Part shown: piece after piece, positions 35,117 through 44,497 of the stretch
Layout of the letters: every line of letters begins with the position of its first letter
Numbering within the stretch: the first letter of the stretch is position 1
From: Contendibacter sp031732755
Lineage (GTDB): Bacteria > Pseudomonadota > Gammaproteobacteria > Competibacterales > Competibacteraceae
Length of the DNA: 64,000 bases
Direction: 5' to 3'
Assembly: GCA_031732755.1 (NCBI GenBank)
Contig: JAVMKI010000078.1
Span: 1 to 64,000 of the forward strand
Made by a program: the position numbers and the translations under genes
The notes under the pieces: generated by a model
Database searches by the model: none
Told to the model about the DNA's origin: nothing
The model's input: the letters and a program-made list of their open reading frames with translations, nothing else

Positions 35117-35905
35117 TCAACGCCGGTCCAGCAACGACTCCATCGTGATCAGCTCGGCGATGGGTTGCGGGCTGACCACGAACACCTGAAACGGACTGCG
35201 CTGCAAATAGGCCGCCGCGAAGCTGACCGAGATGGCGGCGGAATAGATCAGCAGCGCCGCCAACTGGGTCCGCCAGTTGTCGAGATGCACCAGCGCCACG
35301 GTCAGCAACGTGAATGCGCCCAGACAGGCCACGGCGAACCACTTCAATGGATCGCCGTGTCGCTGGCTCTGGGCAATGCGTTGATGGCGCGCGACCTGCA
35401 CCCGCTCCACCTCCTGCACCATGATGGTATGAACACTGGTGGGCAAACCCTTTGCCACTGGGTCCGCCAATACCGTCCGCAACAAATCCCGCCACCGCTC
35501 CAGGGTTCGCTCGCCGGGCGGCTCGCCGCGCGCCAGCAGCGGCCATTCGTCCTGGGTCGTCGCCCGCGCGTACTCCCGCAACGCGGCGATGATCGGCGCA
35601 CCGATGGTCGACGGCTGCTGCTCGGCTAGCCGAAACAATCCGTGCATCGCCTCCGCTTCCTGCTGAATCGCGGTCTGCGCCCGGTCGCGGATATTCCAGA
35701 TGTCGCTGGCAAAAAACGTGGTGTATAGCGCGAACAAAATACCGACGATGGCGACCACTTGCGGCGACAAATTGGTCAGCGACTGGAACCGTGGCGCGAA
35801 CCGGGAAAAGCTGCACAACCACAACAGCAGACCCGCGGTGGCGAAAGTGGCCAGAATGCCGAGAATCAGTAGGCCGATGTAAATCGCTTCCTGGGTGAAG
35901 GTCAT
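35117..35905 (-). CDS. Integral membrane protein, DUF4239/bestrophin-like
   Basis: 262 residues. Two N-terminal helices (IGLLILGILATFATAGLLLWL and VVAIVGILFALYTTFFAS), a soluble middle region, and two C-terminal helices (WFAVACLGAFTLLTVALVHL, LLIYSAAISVSFAAAYL). The pattern FFASDIWNIRDRAQTAIQQEAEAM matches DUF4239 proteins. Function unknown. It is convergent with ptsP. Confidence 0.8.
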   Translation of the reverse strand: MTFTQEAIYIGLLILGILATFATAGLLLWLCSFSRFAPRFQSLTNLSPQVVAIVGILFALYTTFFASDIWNIRDRAQTAIQQEAEAMHGLFRLAEQQPSTIGAPIIAALREYARATTQDEWPLLARGEPPGERTLERWRDLLRTVLADPVAKGLPTSVHTIMVQEVERVQVARHQRIAQSQRHGDPLKWFAVACLGAFTLLTVALVHLDNWRTQLAALLIYSAAISVSFAAAYLQRSPFQVFVVSPQPIAELITMESLLDRR

Positions 35906-35953
35906 GGAATGAGCGCCGGATTATCGTCGTTCGAGGCGGGCAGATTCCATGCC

Positions 35954-37408
35954 TCAACCCAAACCCACGCACAGATATTTGAGATTCAAATATTCCTCGA
36001 TGCCGTACCTCGAACCTTCTCGGCCAAATCCGGATTCCTTGATGCCACCGAACGGCGCGACTTCGGTCGAGATGAGTCCGGTGTTGACGCCGACCATGCC
36101 GTATTGCAGCGCCTCGGCCACCCGAAACACCCGGCTCAGGTCGCGACTGTAACAATAGGCCGCCAGCCCAAATTCGGTGGCGTTCGCCAACTGAATCGCC
36201 TCGTCGTCATTCCGAAACCGGAACAGCGGCGCCACCGGCCCAAACGTCTCTTCGCGGGCGACGAGCATCTCCTGCGTGGCTTCGCTCAACACCGTCGGCT
36301 CGTAGAACGTCCCGCCCAGCGCGTGCCGCTGGCCGCCCGTCAATACTTTCGCGCCCTGAGCCACCGCGTCGGCGACATGGCGTTCGACTTTCGCTAGCGC
36401 CGCCGCATCGATCAGCGGCCCTTGCATCACGCCCGGCTCCAGGCCGTTGCCAACCCGCAATTGCTCGCGCACCGCCTGGGTCAGGCGGGTGGCGAAGGTC
36501 TCGTAAATCCCGTCCTGCACCAGAAACCGGTTAGCGCACACACAGGTCTGGCCGCTGTTGCGATACTTGGACGCCAGCGCCCCGGCCACCGCCGCCTCGA
36601 GATCGGCGTCGTCAAACACGATGAACGGTGCGTTACCGCCCAGTTCCAGCGACAACCGCTTGAGCGTGCCGGCACAGCGCTGCATCAGATACTTACCAGT
36701 GCGGGTCGAACCGGTGAAGCTGAGCTTGCGCACCAGCGGATTGTCGAGCATCTCATCGCCGATCACCTGGGCCGGGCCGGTCACAATATTCAGCACGCCA
36801 GCGGGCACGCCGGCGCGTTCCGCCAGCACCGCTAGCGCTAACGCCGAGAAGGGGGTCTGCGGCGCCGGTTTGACGACCGTCGTGCAACCCGCCGCCAGCG
36901 CCGCTCCGACCTTGCGGGTAATCATGGCCGCTGGAAAGTTCCAGGGAGTAATCGCCGCGCACACCCCGACCGGTTCCTTCAGTGTCAGAATCCGTCGATC
37001 TGGCCAAGGCGTTGGAATGGTCTCGCCGTAAACTCGCTTGCCCTCCTCGGCAAACCATTCCAGGAAGCTGGCGGCGTATGCGATCTCACCGCGCGCCTCA
37101 GCCAACGGCTTGCCCTGTTCCGAGGTCATCAGCGTCGCCAGGTCTTCCTGATGCGCCAACAACAGACTGAACCAGCGCCGTAGAATCATCGCCCGCGCCT
37201 GCGCGGTCAACGCACGCCAGTCGGGCAATGCGGCATGGGCCGCCTCGACGGCGCGGCGGGTCTCGGCCACGCCCAGTTCGGGCACATGGCCCAGCGTTTC
37301 ACCAGTGGCGGGATTCATGATCGCCGAAACAGCGCCATGGTCGGCATCGATCCAGCAACCGGCGACATAACACTGTCGCCGAAAAAGATTGGTGTCGCAA
37401 AGCTGCAT
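35954..37408 (-). CDS. gabD: Succinate-semialdehyde dehydrogenase [NAD(P)+]
   Basis: 484 residues from ATG 37408. Oxidises succinate semialdehyde to succinate at the end of the GABA shunt. Motifs: cofactor loop TPWNFPAAMITRKVGAALAAG, FTGSTRTGKYLM, catalytic Glu in LELGGNAPF and catalytic Cys in NSGQTCVCANR. The last block is APFGGIKESGFGREGSRYGIEEYL, typical of GabD. An upstream ATG at 37465 is less likely. Confidence 0.94.
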   Translation of the reverse strand: MQLCDTNLFRRQCYVAGCWIDADHGAVSAIMNPATGETLGHVPELGVAETRRAVEAAHAALPDWRALTAQARAMILRRWFSLLLAHQEDLATLMTSEQGKPLAEARGEIAYAASFLEWFAEEGKRVYGETIPTPWPDRRILTLKEPVGVCAAITPWNFPAAMITRKVGAALAAGCTTVVKPAPQTPFSALALAVLAERAGVPAGVLNIVTGPAQVIGDEMLDNPLVRKLSFTGSTRTGKYLMQRCAGTLKRLSLELGGNAPFIVFDDADLEAAVAGALASKYRNSGQTCVCANRFLVQDGIYETFATRLTQAVREQLRVGNGLEPGVMQGPLIDAAALAKVERHVADAVAQGAKVLTGGQRHALGGTFYEPTVLSEATQEMLVAREETFGPVAPLFRFRNDDEAIQLANATEFGLAAYCYSRDLSRVFRVAEALQYGMVGVNTGLISTEVAPFGGIKESGFGREGSRYGIEEYLNLKYLCVGLG

Positions 37409-37828
37409 GAGCGTCCCCGGATGGTTAGCTTGCGGCCGCGCCGACTCCCGTGCCATTACACTCATTGCGTCGGCGAGCGGACCAGGCGTACCCGCATCGG
37501 CGGAGTCGTTGGAGGCGTTTTCAGATAGCCCCTTATACGGCTGCCATGTCCTATTTTACAGTGATCGCGTCGACGAAGTTTAAGCCAATCGTTCCACGCA
37601 TCATGGAACTTGTCGCGCTCGGAGTATCGGTTCCGCGATTTCCTCTATGGAAGATTCCCGGTCATCCTGTCGTCTCACAGGAGACCCCATGAAGCCAAAT
37701 TGGTGTAAGATCTTTTCAAATCAAGGCGATTCCATAAATTCGATCAGAGGATCGCCACACGCCACGCGTTATCCCATCCAGGCGCTTGAAACATACGTCC
37801 CGTCCCATCCCTACGGTATGCCTGTGTT
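37409..37828. other. Intergenic region between gabD and the ECF-permease-like gene
   Basis: About 420 bases between divergent genes. Short reading frames here have no coding signature I trust. I see no clear sigma-54 site, riboswitch or repeat. Confidence 0.5.
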
Positions 37829-38491
37829 ATGAATCTCACCGATGCCCTGCTCCCTGGCGATCTGCTGTGGTTTGCCTACTTCCCTTGGCTGCTGATCCTG
37901 TTGCAAGCTCTGCGCACCGCGCCATGGCAGCGAATCCTGGCCAGTTCCCGTCTTCAACAAATCTTTCTGGGCGCATCGACCGCGTTGTTCCTGATTTGGA
38001 TTTTCGGAGTTGGAGTTCGGCCGGCCCTCGGTTTCCATTTTCTGGGCGCGACCGTGTACACCCTGATGTTCGGCTGGTCGCTGGGCGTGATCGGGACCAG
38101 CCTGGTGGCCTTGGCGGTCACCGCCACTAACGGCGATTGGGCGGCGCTGGCTACAAACGCCCTGCTGCTGGGCGCACTACCGGTCTCGGTCAGTTACGGA
38201 ATCTATCTCCTGGTTCACCGTTATCTGCCCCACCATTTGTTTATCTACATTTTTCTCTGCGCCTTTTTCAACGCCATGCTGGCGGCGGGCGCGGCGGTGT
38301 TAGCCCTGGTAATCCTGCTTGTAGCGACCGAAACCTATACCTTCGCTCGCATCAGCGACGAATACCTGCCATTCCTACCGCTGTTCCTGTTCCCGGAAGG
38401 TTTGCTTAACGGCATGACGACTACCGCCCTGATCGGTCTCAAGCCCGACTGGCTGAAAACTTATGACGATGAAACTTATCTGAAAAACTGA
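37829..38491 (+). CDS. ECF-transporter-permease-like membrane protein
   Basis: 220 residues and five to six helices. The stretch GVRPALGFHFLGATVYTLMFG and the late YLPFLPLFLFPEGLLNGM resemble a family of predicted membrane proteins distantly related to CbiM (often named energy-coupling factor permease). It lacks the CbiM N-terminal MHIP loop, so metal transport is not supported directly. No ATPase gene is nearby. Confidence 0.75.
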   Translation: MNLTDALLPGDLLWFAYFPWLLILLQALRTAPWQRILASSRLQQIFLGASTALFLIWIFGVGVRPALGFHFLGATVYTLMFGWSLGVIGTSLVALAVTATNGDWAALATNALLLGALPVSVSYGIYLLVHRYLPHHLFIYIFLCAFFNAMLAAGAAVLALVILLVATETYTFARISDEYLPFLPLFLFPEGLLNGMTTTALIGLKPDWLKTYDDETYLKN

Positions 38492-38583
38492 GCGGCTGCA
38501 AAACCAGCAGGGCTCTGACCAAGCCGTTGATTTAAACAGTTGGTCTTTTTGCGCCTTCCAGGACAGTCACCATCAAACGGGGT

Positions 38584-39426
38584 TTGCAAGCAATCGTGTG
38601 GGGAAAAATGTTAGGCGGAGCCTTTGGCTTCATGGTCGGCGGCCCACTTGGCGCATTGCTGGGCGCGGCGTTCGGTCACAACCTTGACCAGGGAGGACAA
38701 AAAACGCCCGAAGCACCGGATACCCTCAGCGAGGAACGGATACGCGGGGTTTTTCTCGCCACGGCCTTTCAACTGATGGGCCATATCGCCAAGACGGATG
38801 GTCGAGTTTCGGAACTGGAAATCGCCGCCGCGCGCGCCATGATGCATGACCTACAGTTGAACGCCGTCCAGCGCCGCGCCGCCATCGACTGTTTTACCGA
38901 GGGCAAACAACCGGGTTTCGCCACGGACGCGGTGATCGATGCCTTCCGCAACGCTTGCCACGGTCGCTCGGTCCTGACGCAGAGACTGTTGGATTTGCTG
39001 TTGAACGTGGCCTACGCCGACGGTGGGCCACCGCCCGCGACACAAACCCGGTTGGCGGCCATCGCCGAGCGGCTGGGCATCGCTCGCTTGCAGTTCGAAG
39101 CGCTGCACACCCTGTTCCGCGCCCAGCGCTGGGCGCAACAACAAAGCCGCCAGACCGGCTCGGAACATGCCCACGATCAGCAGGCGCACAACCAGCGACC
39201 GGCCACCGCCGTCAATTCCCTTGCCCAGGCGTACACCGTGCTGGGGCTGAAACGCGACGCCAACCCGGATGAAATCAAACTGGCCTATCGCCGCCTGCTC
39301 AAACGCCACCATCCCGACAAACTGGCGGCCAAGAGCGTCTCCGCGGCAGAACTGGCGCGCGCCACCGAAAAGACCCGCGAATTGACCGCCGCCTACGAGC
39401 GCATTCGGGAAGCACGCGGGTTTTAG
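38584..39426 (+). CDS. djlA: Co-chaperone DjlA (membrane-anchored J-domain protein)
   Basis: 280 residues. One glycine-rich N-terminal membrane segment (MLGGAFGFMVGGPLGALLGAAFGH), a TerB-like helical domain in the middle (LMGHIAKTDGRVSELEI), and a C-terminal J-domain with HHPDKL, which stimulates DnaK. The start is uncertain: TTG 38584 aligns with the E. coli N-terminus (MQ-WGK), and ATG 38608 or GTG 38596 are alternatives. Confidence 0.9.
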   Translation: MQAIVWGKMLGGAFGFMVGGPLGALLGAAFGHNLDQGGQKTPEAPDTLSEERIRGVFLATAFQLMGHIAKTDGRVSELEIAAARAMMHDLQLNAVQRRAAIDCFTEGKQPGFATDAVIDAFRNACHGRSVLTQRLLDLLLNVAYADGGPPPATQTRLAAIAERLGIARLQFEALHTLFRAQRWAQQQSRQTGSEHAHDQQAHNQRPATAVNSLAQAYTVLGLKRDANPDEIKLAYRRLLKRHHPDKLAAKSVSAAELARATEKTRELTAAYERIREARGF

Positions 39427-39579
39427 CCGCTGACTTGCCGCGCGGACCCCGAAACCTTGTCGGCGTGGGAGCCCGCCGGCGAGCGATTTCACTGTCCCGC
39501 GCCACGCGGATCGCCCCACCAATCCTGGCACCGACCGGCCTCGAACCGGGCCATCCGCCAAGCCAGGCGGCGGGCACGT

Positions 39580-41334
39580 TCAATTTTGCGCGATATCCTT
39601 GAGAATCTCCGCGTATTCGTCGACGTCGGTGGTCCGCAGCAAACGCTGGGTGATTGCGGTCAACGTACTGACATGACTGTCCTGGATGACCTTCTTGATT
39701 TCCAACAGGGCGGTGGGATGCATGCTGAACTCGGTCAGTCCCAACCCAAGCAGCAAGCGGGTGTAGCGAACGTCGCCGGCCATCTCTCCGCACAGGCTGA
39801 CCGGAATACCGGCCTGGTGACCGGCGCGGATGGTGTTCCGAATCAGCGTCAGCACCGCCGGATGCAAGGGGTCGAACAGATAGTTGACCTCATCGTCCAC
39901 CCGGTCGATAGCCAGGGTATATTGAATGAGGTCATTGGTGCCGATGGACAGAAAATCCAGATAGCGGGCGAACTGATCCGCGCATACCGCCGCCGCCGGA
40001 ATTTCGATCATCCCGCCAACCGGCAATTTCTCGTTAAAGGGCAAGTGGCGGTCGCGCAGTTCCTGTTTGGTTTCCGCCACCAGCCGCAGCACCTGGAACA
40101 CCTCGTGGGTGGTGCACAGCATGGGGATCATCATCCGCACCGGACCGTGCGCCGAAGCCCGCAGGATGGCCCGCAACTGCGGACGGAACATCGCCAGATC
40201 CTTCAGACACATCCGAATCGCCCGCAGGCCCAGCGCTGGATTAGTGCAGACCGGCCCGCTGCGTCCGCCGTCCACCTGCTTGTCCGCGCCCAGGTCGGCG
40301 GTGCGAATCGTGACCGGCTTGCCCTCCAAGGTCTTGATCACATGTAGATAGGACGCCAGATGCTCTTCTTCGTCGGGGGCATCGGCGCGGTTCATGAACA
40401 AGAACTCGGTACGGTACAAACCGACGCCGTCAGCCGCCACTTCCCGTACCGCAACCGCATCCTCGGGAAGTTCGATGTTGGCGTGTAGACCGATCAACAC
40501 CCCGTCACGGGCCACCGCCGGCTGGCCCTTGAGCTTGTCGAGTTCGCGCTGCTCGCGCCGATCTTCCTGCTGTTTGTGACGGTAATAGCGCAGGATACGC
40601 TCGTCCAGCCCAACCAGGATCACCCCCTGGCGGCCGTCCACGATCACTGGTTCGTCCGCGCCCAGATAGGATCGGGCGTTGCGAGCGCCCACCACCGCGG
40701 GAATGCCCAGGCTACGCGCCAGAATGGCGGTATGCGACAGTGGGCCGCCATATTCGGTCACGAAAGCCAGCACCCCTTGATGCTGCATCAGGATGGTGTC
40801 AGCCGGGGTCAGGTCATCGGCGACCACAATCCGGCCTTCTAGCCGGCTGGCCAACAATTCGGCACAACTCGGATCGCTGAGATAGGCGGGGTCCTCGGTC
40901 AGTAGAATCCGCTGGATTCGCCGCACCACATGGTCGACATCGTCCCTGCGAGTACGCAGGTACGGATCATCCATGTCGTCGAAGACCTGCACCAGGGAAT
41001 CGCGCTGGATTTTCAGCGCCCACTCGGCATTGTAGTGGTGGGCGCGGATCATCCGGATCGGCGCCTCGGTGAAGGTGACGTCCTCCAGCATGAGCAGGTG
41101 AGTATCGATGAAGGCGGTGGCATCGCTGGGCGCGGTGGCCGGAATCCGCGTCCGGATATCCCGCAGTTGCTGCCGAGCCACGGCCAAGGCGCCCAGGAAA
41201 CGCTCGATCTCATCCTCGACGATGGCGTCCGGAATGGCGTACTCGGTGATTTCCGGTTGGTTGCGCTCTAACAGGTAAGTCCTACCGATCGCGTATCCCC
41301 GGGAAACGCCAATGCCATGCAGCGAAAACGGCAT
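39580..41334 (-). CDS. ptsI: PTS enzyme I
   Basis: 584 residues. Transfers phosphate from PEP to HPr. His201 in GGPLSHTAILARSLGIPAVVG is the phosphorylation site. DGVGLYRTEFLFM, ADLGADKQVDGG and YLDFLSIGTNDLIQYTLAIDR complete the PEP-utilising core. It has no GAF domain, unlike PtsP. It is the last gene of the ptsN-hprK-rapZ-HPr array, 12 bases after HPr. Confidence 0.95.
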   Translation of the reverse strand: MPFSLHGIGVSRGYAIGRTYLLERNQPEITEYAIPDAIVEDEIERFLGALAVARQQLRDIRTRIPATAPSDATAFIDTHLLMLEDVTFTEAPIRMIRAHHYNAEWALKIQRDSLVQVFDDMDDPYLRTRRDDVDHVVRRIQRILLTEDPAYLSDPSCAELLASRLEGRIVVADDLTPADTILMQHQGVLAFVTEYGGPLSHTAILARSLGIPAVVGARNARSYLGADEPVIVDGRQGVILVGLDERILRYYRHKQQEDRREQRELDKLKGQPAVARDGVLIGLHANIELPEDAVAVREVAADGVGLYRTEFLFMNRADAPDEEEHLASYLHVIKTLEGKPVTIRTADLGADKQVDGGRSGPVCTNPALGLRAIRMCLKDLAMFRPQLRAILRASAHGPVRMMIPMLCTTHEVFQVLRLVAETKQELRDRHLPFNEKLPVGGMIEIPAAAVCADQFARYLDFLSIGTNDLIQYTLAIDRVDDEVNYLFDPLHPAVLTLIRNTIRAGHQAGIPVSLCGEMAGDVRYTRLLLGLGLTEFSMHPTALLEIKKVIQDSHVSTLTAITQRLLRTTDVDEYAEILKDIAQN

Positions 41335-41346
41335 GGGGCAGTCCTC

Positions 41347-41616
41347 TCATTCGTCTTCATCGAACCGACGGCGAACCAGATCATCCAGACGTTCAAGCGC
41401 CTGTTCGGCTTCGGGGCCGCTGGCGCACAACTCCAGCCGAGCGCCACGCGCCGCAGCCAGCATCATCACCCCCATGATGCTTTTACCGTTGACTTCGCGC
41501 CCGCCGCGCAACAACCGAATCTCAGCGTCGAAGCCCGCCGCCAGGGTCACGAACTTGGCGGCGGCACGCGCGTGCAACCCCAGTTTATTGATGATGACAA
41601 TCTCCCGCTTCAACAC
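41347..41616 (-). CDS. Phosphocarrier HPr/NPr
   Basis: I choose the GTG at 41616, which follows CAGGAG by a normal distance, over the ATG at 41646. It gives 89 residues with His15 in KLGLHARAAAKF and Ser46 in GKSIMGVMML, exactly the classical HPr numbering. His15 takes phosphate from enzyme I; Ser46 is the site of HPr kinase, which is encoded nearby. It could be called ptsH or ptsO; sequence alone does not decide. Confidence 0.9.
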   Translation of the reverse strand: MLKREIVIINKLGLHARAAAKFVTLAAGFDAEIRLLRGGREVNGKSIMGVMMLAAARGARLELCASGPEAEQALERLDDLVRRRFDEDE

Positions 41617-41673
41617 CCTGGCGTTCTCCTGGTCAGCGTTCGGCATGACAACATGGCGACATGGCCTGTTTCT

Positions 41674-42531
41674 TCATTTTAGTTCTCGATGATGGACCAT
41701 GACATAGTCACGCATATCCTTGAAGCGGCGAGCCAGGGCGTCGGCAACGAAGACCGAGCGGTGCTGGCCGCCGGTGCAACCAATCGCCACCGTCAGATAG
41801 CTGCGATCGCTCGCCTCGAACCGGGGTAGCCACGCCTCCAGAAACCGGTACAAGTCGGCAATCATGGCCATGACTTCTGGCTGGCTTTCGAGAAACGCGA
41901 TAACGGGCGGGTCAAGCCCGGTCAGCGGACGCAACAGCGGCTCCCAGTGGGGGTTGGGCAGACAACGCACATCAAAGATGAAATCGGCGTCGGCCGGCAC
42001 CCCATTCTTGAAGCCGAAGGATTCGAAGAGCAGGGACATCGCCCCGCGCGGGGTGTCGTGGAGGCGGGCGCGCAGCAGTTCGCGCAACTGGTAAATATGG
42101 GTTTCGCTGGTGTCGACGATCAGGTCGGCGCTGGAGACAATCGGTTCCAGCAGGCGCCGTTCCCGGCGAATCGCCTCCCGCAGGGGAACGCTGCTCGCGT
42201 TCAGGGGATGCCGTCGGCGGGTCTCGCTATAACGCTTGAGCAGAATCTCGTCGTCGGCTTGCAGAAATAGCACTTCCACGAGGAGATCGCTGGCGCGCAA
42301 TTCAGCGAGCGTCGCGGGAAACTGACCCAGCTCGTCGATGAAATTGCGCACATCCACTCCCACCGCCACCGTCAGCGGCGCCAAACCACTGGCGGCGCGG
42401 ATCTCCCGCGCCAGCGGCAAGATCAGCTTGAACGGCAGATTATCGACGCAGTAATAACCCAGGTCTTCCAGGGTCTGCAAGGCGATGGTCTTGCCGGAAC
42501 CGGACAGACCGCTCACGATGATTATTCGCAC
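41674..42531 (-). CDS. rapZ: RNase adapter RapZ (P-loop)
   Basis: 285 residues from GTG 42531, which overlaps the hprK stop by 10 bases. Walker A GLSGSGKT, then LGYYCVDNLP, VDVRNF and a C-terminal domain with SFGFKNGVPADADFIFDVRCLPNP and IGCTGGQHRSV. In enterics it directs RNase E to GlmZ for control of amino-sugar synthesis. Upstream in-frame codons belong to hprK. Confidence 0.95.
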   Translation of the reverse strand: MRIIIVSGLSGSGKTIALQTLEDLGYYCVDNLPFKLILPLAREIRAASGLAPLTVAVGVDVRNFIDELGQFPATLAELRASDLLVEVLFLQADDEILLKRYSETRRRHPLNASSVPLREAIRRERRLLEPIVSSADLIVDTSETHIYQLRELLRARLHDTPRGAMSLLFESFGFKNGVPADADFIFDVRCLPNPHWEPLLRPLTGLDPPVIAFLESQPEVMAMIADLYRFLEAWLPRFEASDRSYLTVAIGCTGGQHRSVFVADALARRFKDMRDYVMVHHRELK

Positions 42532-43466
42532 GGGGTCGCCCTCGCCATGGCTTTTTCCACCCGCGCGGTCAAATCCTGCTCGGCGCAATAGCCTCCGAGT
42601 CGCAGGATGTGATCGCGCACCGCGCACTCGACCAGTACCGCCAGATTGCGGCCAGGCGCAATCGGCAGGGTGATCGTCGGCACGCTCACGCCCAGGATGG
42701 CGCGGGTGTCTCGCAAGCCCTGCAACCGGGATTCGGCGGGCGGCGCGATGTCCTCCAGCTTGACCAGATGAATGATCAACCGCACCCGCTTATTGCGCTT
42801 GATGGCGCTGTCCCCGAACATGCGGCGGATGTTGAGAATCCCTAACCCGCGCACCTCCAGCAAATCGCTCAGGGTGGGCGGACAGGTGCCTTCCAGGATA
42901 TCCGACGCCACCCGGGTCAGGGTGGGAGTATCGTCGGCGATCAGGCGGTGGCCACGGCTGATCAGTTCCAAGGCCAGCTCGCTCTTGCCCACACCGCTGC
43001 CACCGGTGATCAGCAAACCCATGCCGAACACTTCCAGTAGTTCACCATGCACCACGGTGGATGCTTCCAAACCATGCCGGTAGTGATCGAGCCGGTCGAG
43101 GACCACCGCCAGCGAAGCCGGGCTGTACCAGAGTGGGATGCCGGCCGCGTCGGCACCAACCCGTAGCGCCTCGGCCAAGCCGGACTCGCCACAAACCAGC
43201 ACCGCCCCGGTCGGAGCCTCCAGCAGACCGCCGAGCAACTCCTGTCGGGTTGTCGATCCCAACCGGTTCAGGAAAACGCACTCTTCGGGACCGAGAATCT
43301 GCAATCGGGCCGCCTGAATCCAGTTCAACCGGCCATACAACGGCGCGCTGGCCTCAACGGACGCCCACAGAATATGGTCAGCCCCGCTCCTTCCTCCAAT
43401 CCAGCGCAGGTCCAGCACGGCCTCCAGACCCTGGAAGACCGCTTGGGCGCGCACGGACCGGTTCAT
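42522..43466 (-). CDS. hprK: HPr kinase/phosphorylase
   Basis: 314 residues from ATG 43466, overlapping the ptsN stop as ATGA. Walker A GGSGVGKSELALEL, the HPrK signature HRLIADDTPTLTRV and LEVRGLGILNIRRMFG, then the C-terminal regulatory segment. It phosphorylates and dephosphorylates HPr on Ser46, which is present in the HPr at 41347-41616. This enzyme is absent from enterics. Confidence 0.95.
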   Translation of the reverse strand: MNRSVRAQAVFQGLEAVLDLRWIGGRSGADHILWASVEASAPLYGRLNWIQAARLQILGPEECVFLNRLGSTTRQELLGGLLEAPTGAVLVCGESGLAEALRVGADAAGIPLWYSPASLAVVLDRLDHYRHGLEASTVVHGELLEVFGMGLLITGGSGVGKSELALELISRGHRLIADDTPTLTRVASDILEGTCPPTLSDLLEVRGLGILNIRRMFGDSAIKRNKRVRLIIHLVKLEDIAPPAESRLQGLRDTRAILGVSVPTITLPIAPGRNLAVLVECAVRDHILRLGGYCAEQDLTARVEKAMARATPCE

Positions 43467-43936
43467 GGGGGAGTCACCGTGGTTGGCTTCCAATCGCGAA
43501 GCTGCTCGAATAACGCCTGGTCGGCGGTGGTTTCGCGCAGCCGCTGACAAAAAACCCGGTCGCTGAACATCTCCGCCAGATAGGCAAGAATCTTGAGATG
43601 CTCGTCGGTGTAGTGATCCGGCACCAGCAGACCAAAGACCAAGTCCACCGGCTGCCGGTCGATGGCGTCGAAGTCCACGCCTTGCTTGAGCTTGATGAAG
43701 GCGCCGATGGCCTGCTGGCTCTGAACGAACCGGCCATGGGGCAAAGCGACACCATGGCCCAGACCCGTGCTTCCCAGGCGTTCCCGACCGATCAGACTGT
43801 CGAAAATGGGTCGGGCCATGAGATCAGCTTGCCCCGTGGCGAGCAGCTCGCTCAATAGTTCAATGACCCGCTTTTTGCTGGTCACCTCGCTATCGCAGCG
43901 AATCCGCTCGCGGGTAATCAGGTCCGTGATGTCCAT
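43463..43936 (-). CDS. ptsN: PTS EIIA-Ntr (PtsN)
   Basis: 157 residues. The active-site His lies in GLGHGVALPHGR. It is the output protein of the nitrogen PTS, which in other bacteria acts on potassium transport and other targets by its phosphorylation state. It is coupled to hprK by ATGA and lies 15 bases after hpf. Confidence 0.95.
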   Translation of the reverse strand: MDITDLITRERIRCDSEVTSKKRVIELLSELLATGQADLMARPIFDSLIGRERLGSTGLGHGVALPHGRFVQSQQAIGAFIKLKQGVDFDAIDRQPVDLVFGLLVPDHYTDEHLKILAYLAEMFSDRVFCQRLRETTADQALFEQLRDWKPTTVTPP

Positions 43937-43951
43937 TGCCGTACCCCATCC

Positions 43952-44275
43952 TCACGGTTGGGGATAATCGCGCGCCTTTTCGCCGCGATGCTTGTCCGTC
44001 ACCTTTTCCTTGTACCGCTTGATTTGCCGGTCGATTTTATCGCTCAGGGCGTCGATGGCCGCGTATAGGTCCTCATCCACCGCGTCAGCGTAGATTTCGT
44101 TGCCAGACACATGGATCGTCGCTTCGGCCTTCTGACGCAATTTTTCGACGCTGAGGATGACCTGAGCGCTGGTGACGTTGTCGAAGTGCCGCTCGATGCG
44201 CTCCAGTTTGTCATGCACGTAGTCGTGCAGCGCCTGGGTGATTTCCACATGGTGTCCGCTCAGTTTGATTTGCAT
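43952..44275 (-). CDS. hpf: Ribosome hibernation promoting factor, short form
   Basis: 107 residues from ATG 44275. MQIKLSGHHVEITQALHDYV and the basic ERIERHFDNVTSAQVILSVE are typical of HPF/YfiA. It dimerises or inactivates 70S ribosomes in stationary phase. The order rpoN-hpf-ptsN is standard. Confidence 0.94.
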   Translation of the reverse strand: MQIKLSGHHVEITQALHDYVHDKLERIERHFDNVTSAQVILSVEKLRQKAEATIHVSGNEIYADAVDEDLYAAIDALSDKIDRQIKRYKEKVTDKHRGEKARDYPQP

Positions 44276-44497
44276 GGCATGAACTGCCTTCAAGAAAGTG
44301 AACAAAAGGGTTTGGCGTTCCATTCCTGCCCCGAATCCCCGGGCTGGCGGTATTCGTGTCTGACAGGCGTAACTTCCCCGACGCTGGGCGGTACACCGCC
44401 CAGTGCGCGGCGTCGCCGAAGCGCGCGCCACGGGTAGAGCCGTCGCGGTGGCCAACCGTACCAGATCAATCGCCGATTCTCATGGCCGCGCCCGCCC

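Noticed and set aside
34971..36155. 394-residue minus-strand frame across ptsP 3' end, the DUF4239 gene and gabD
   Set aside because: It runs through three better-supported genes in other frames and has low-complexity Gly/Arg-rich translation.
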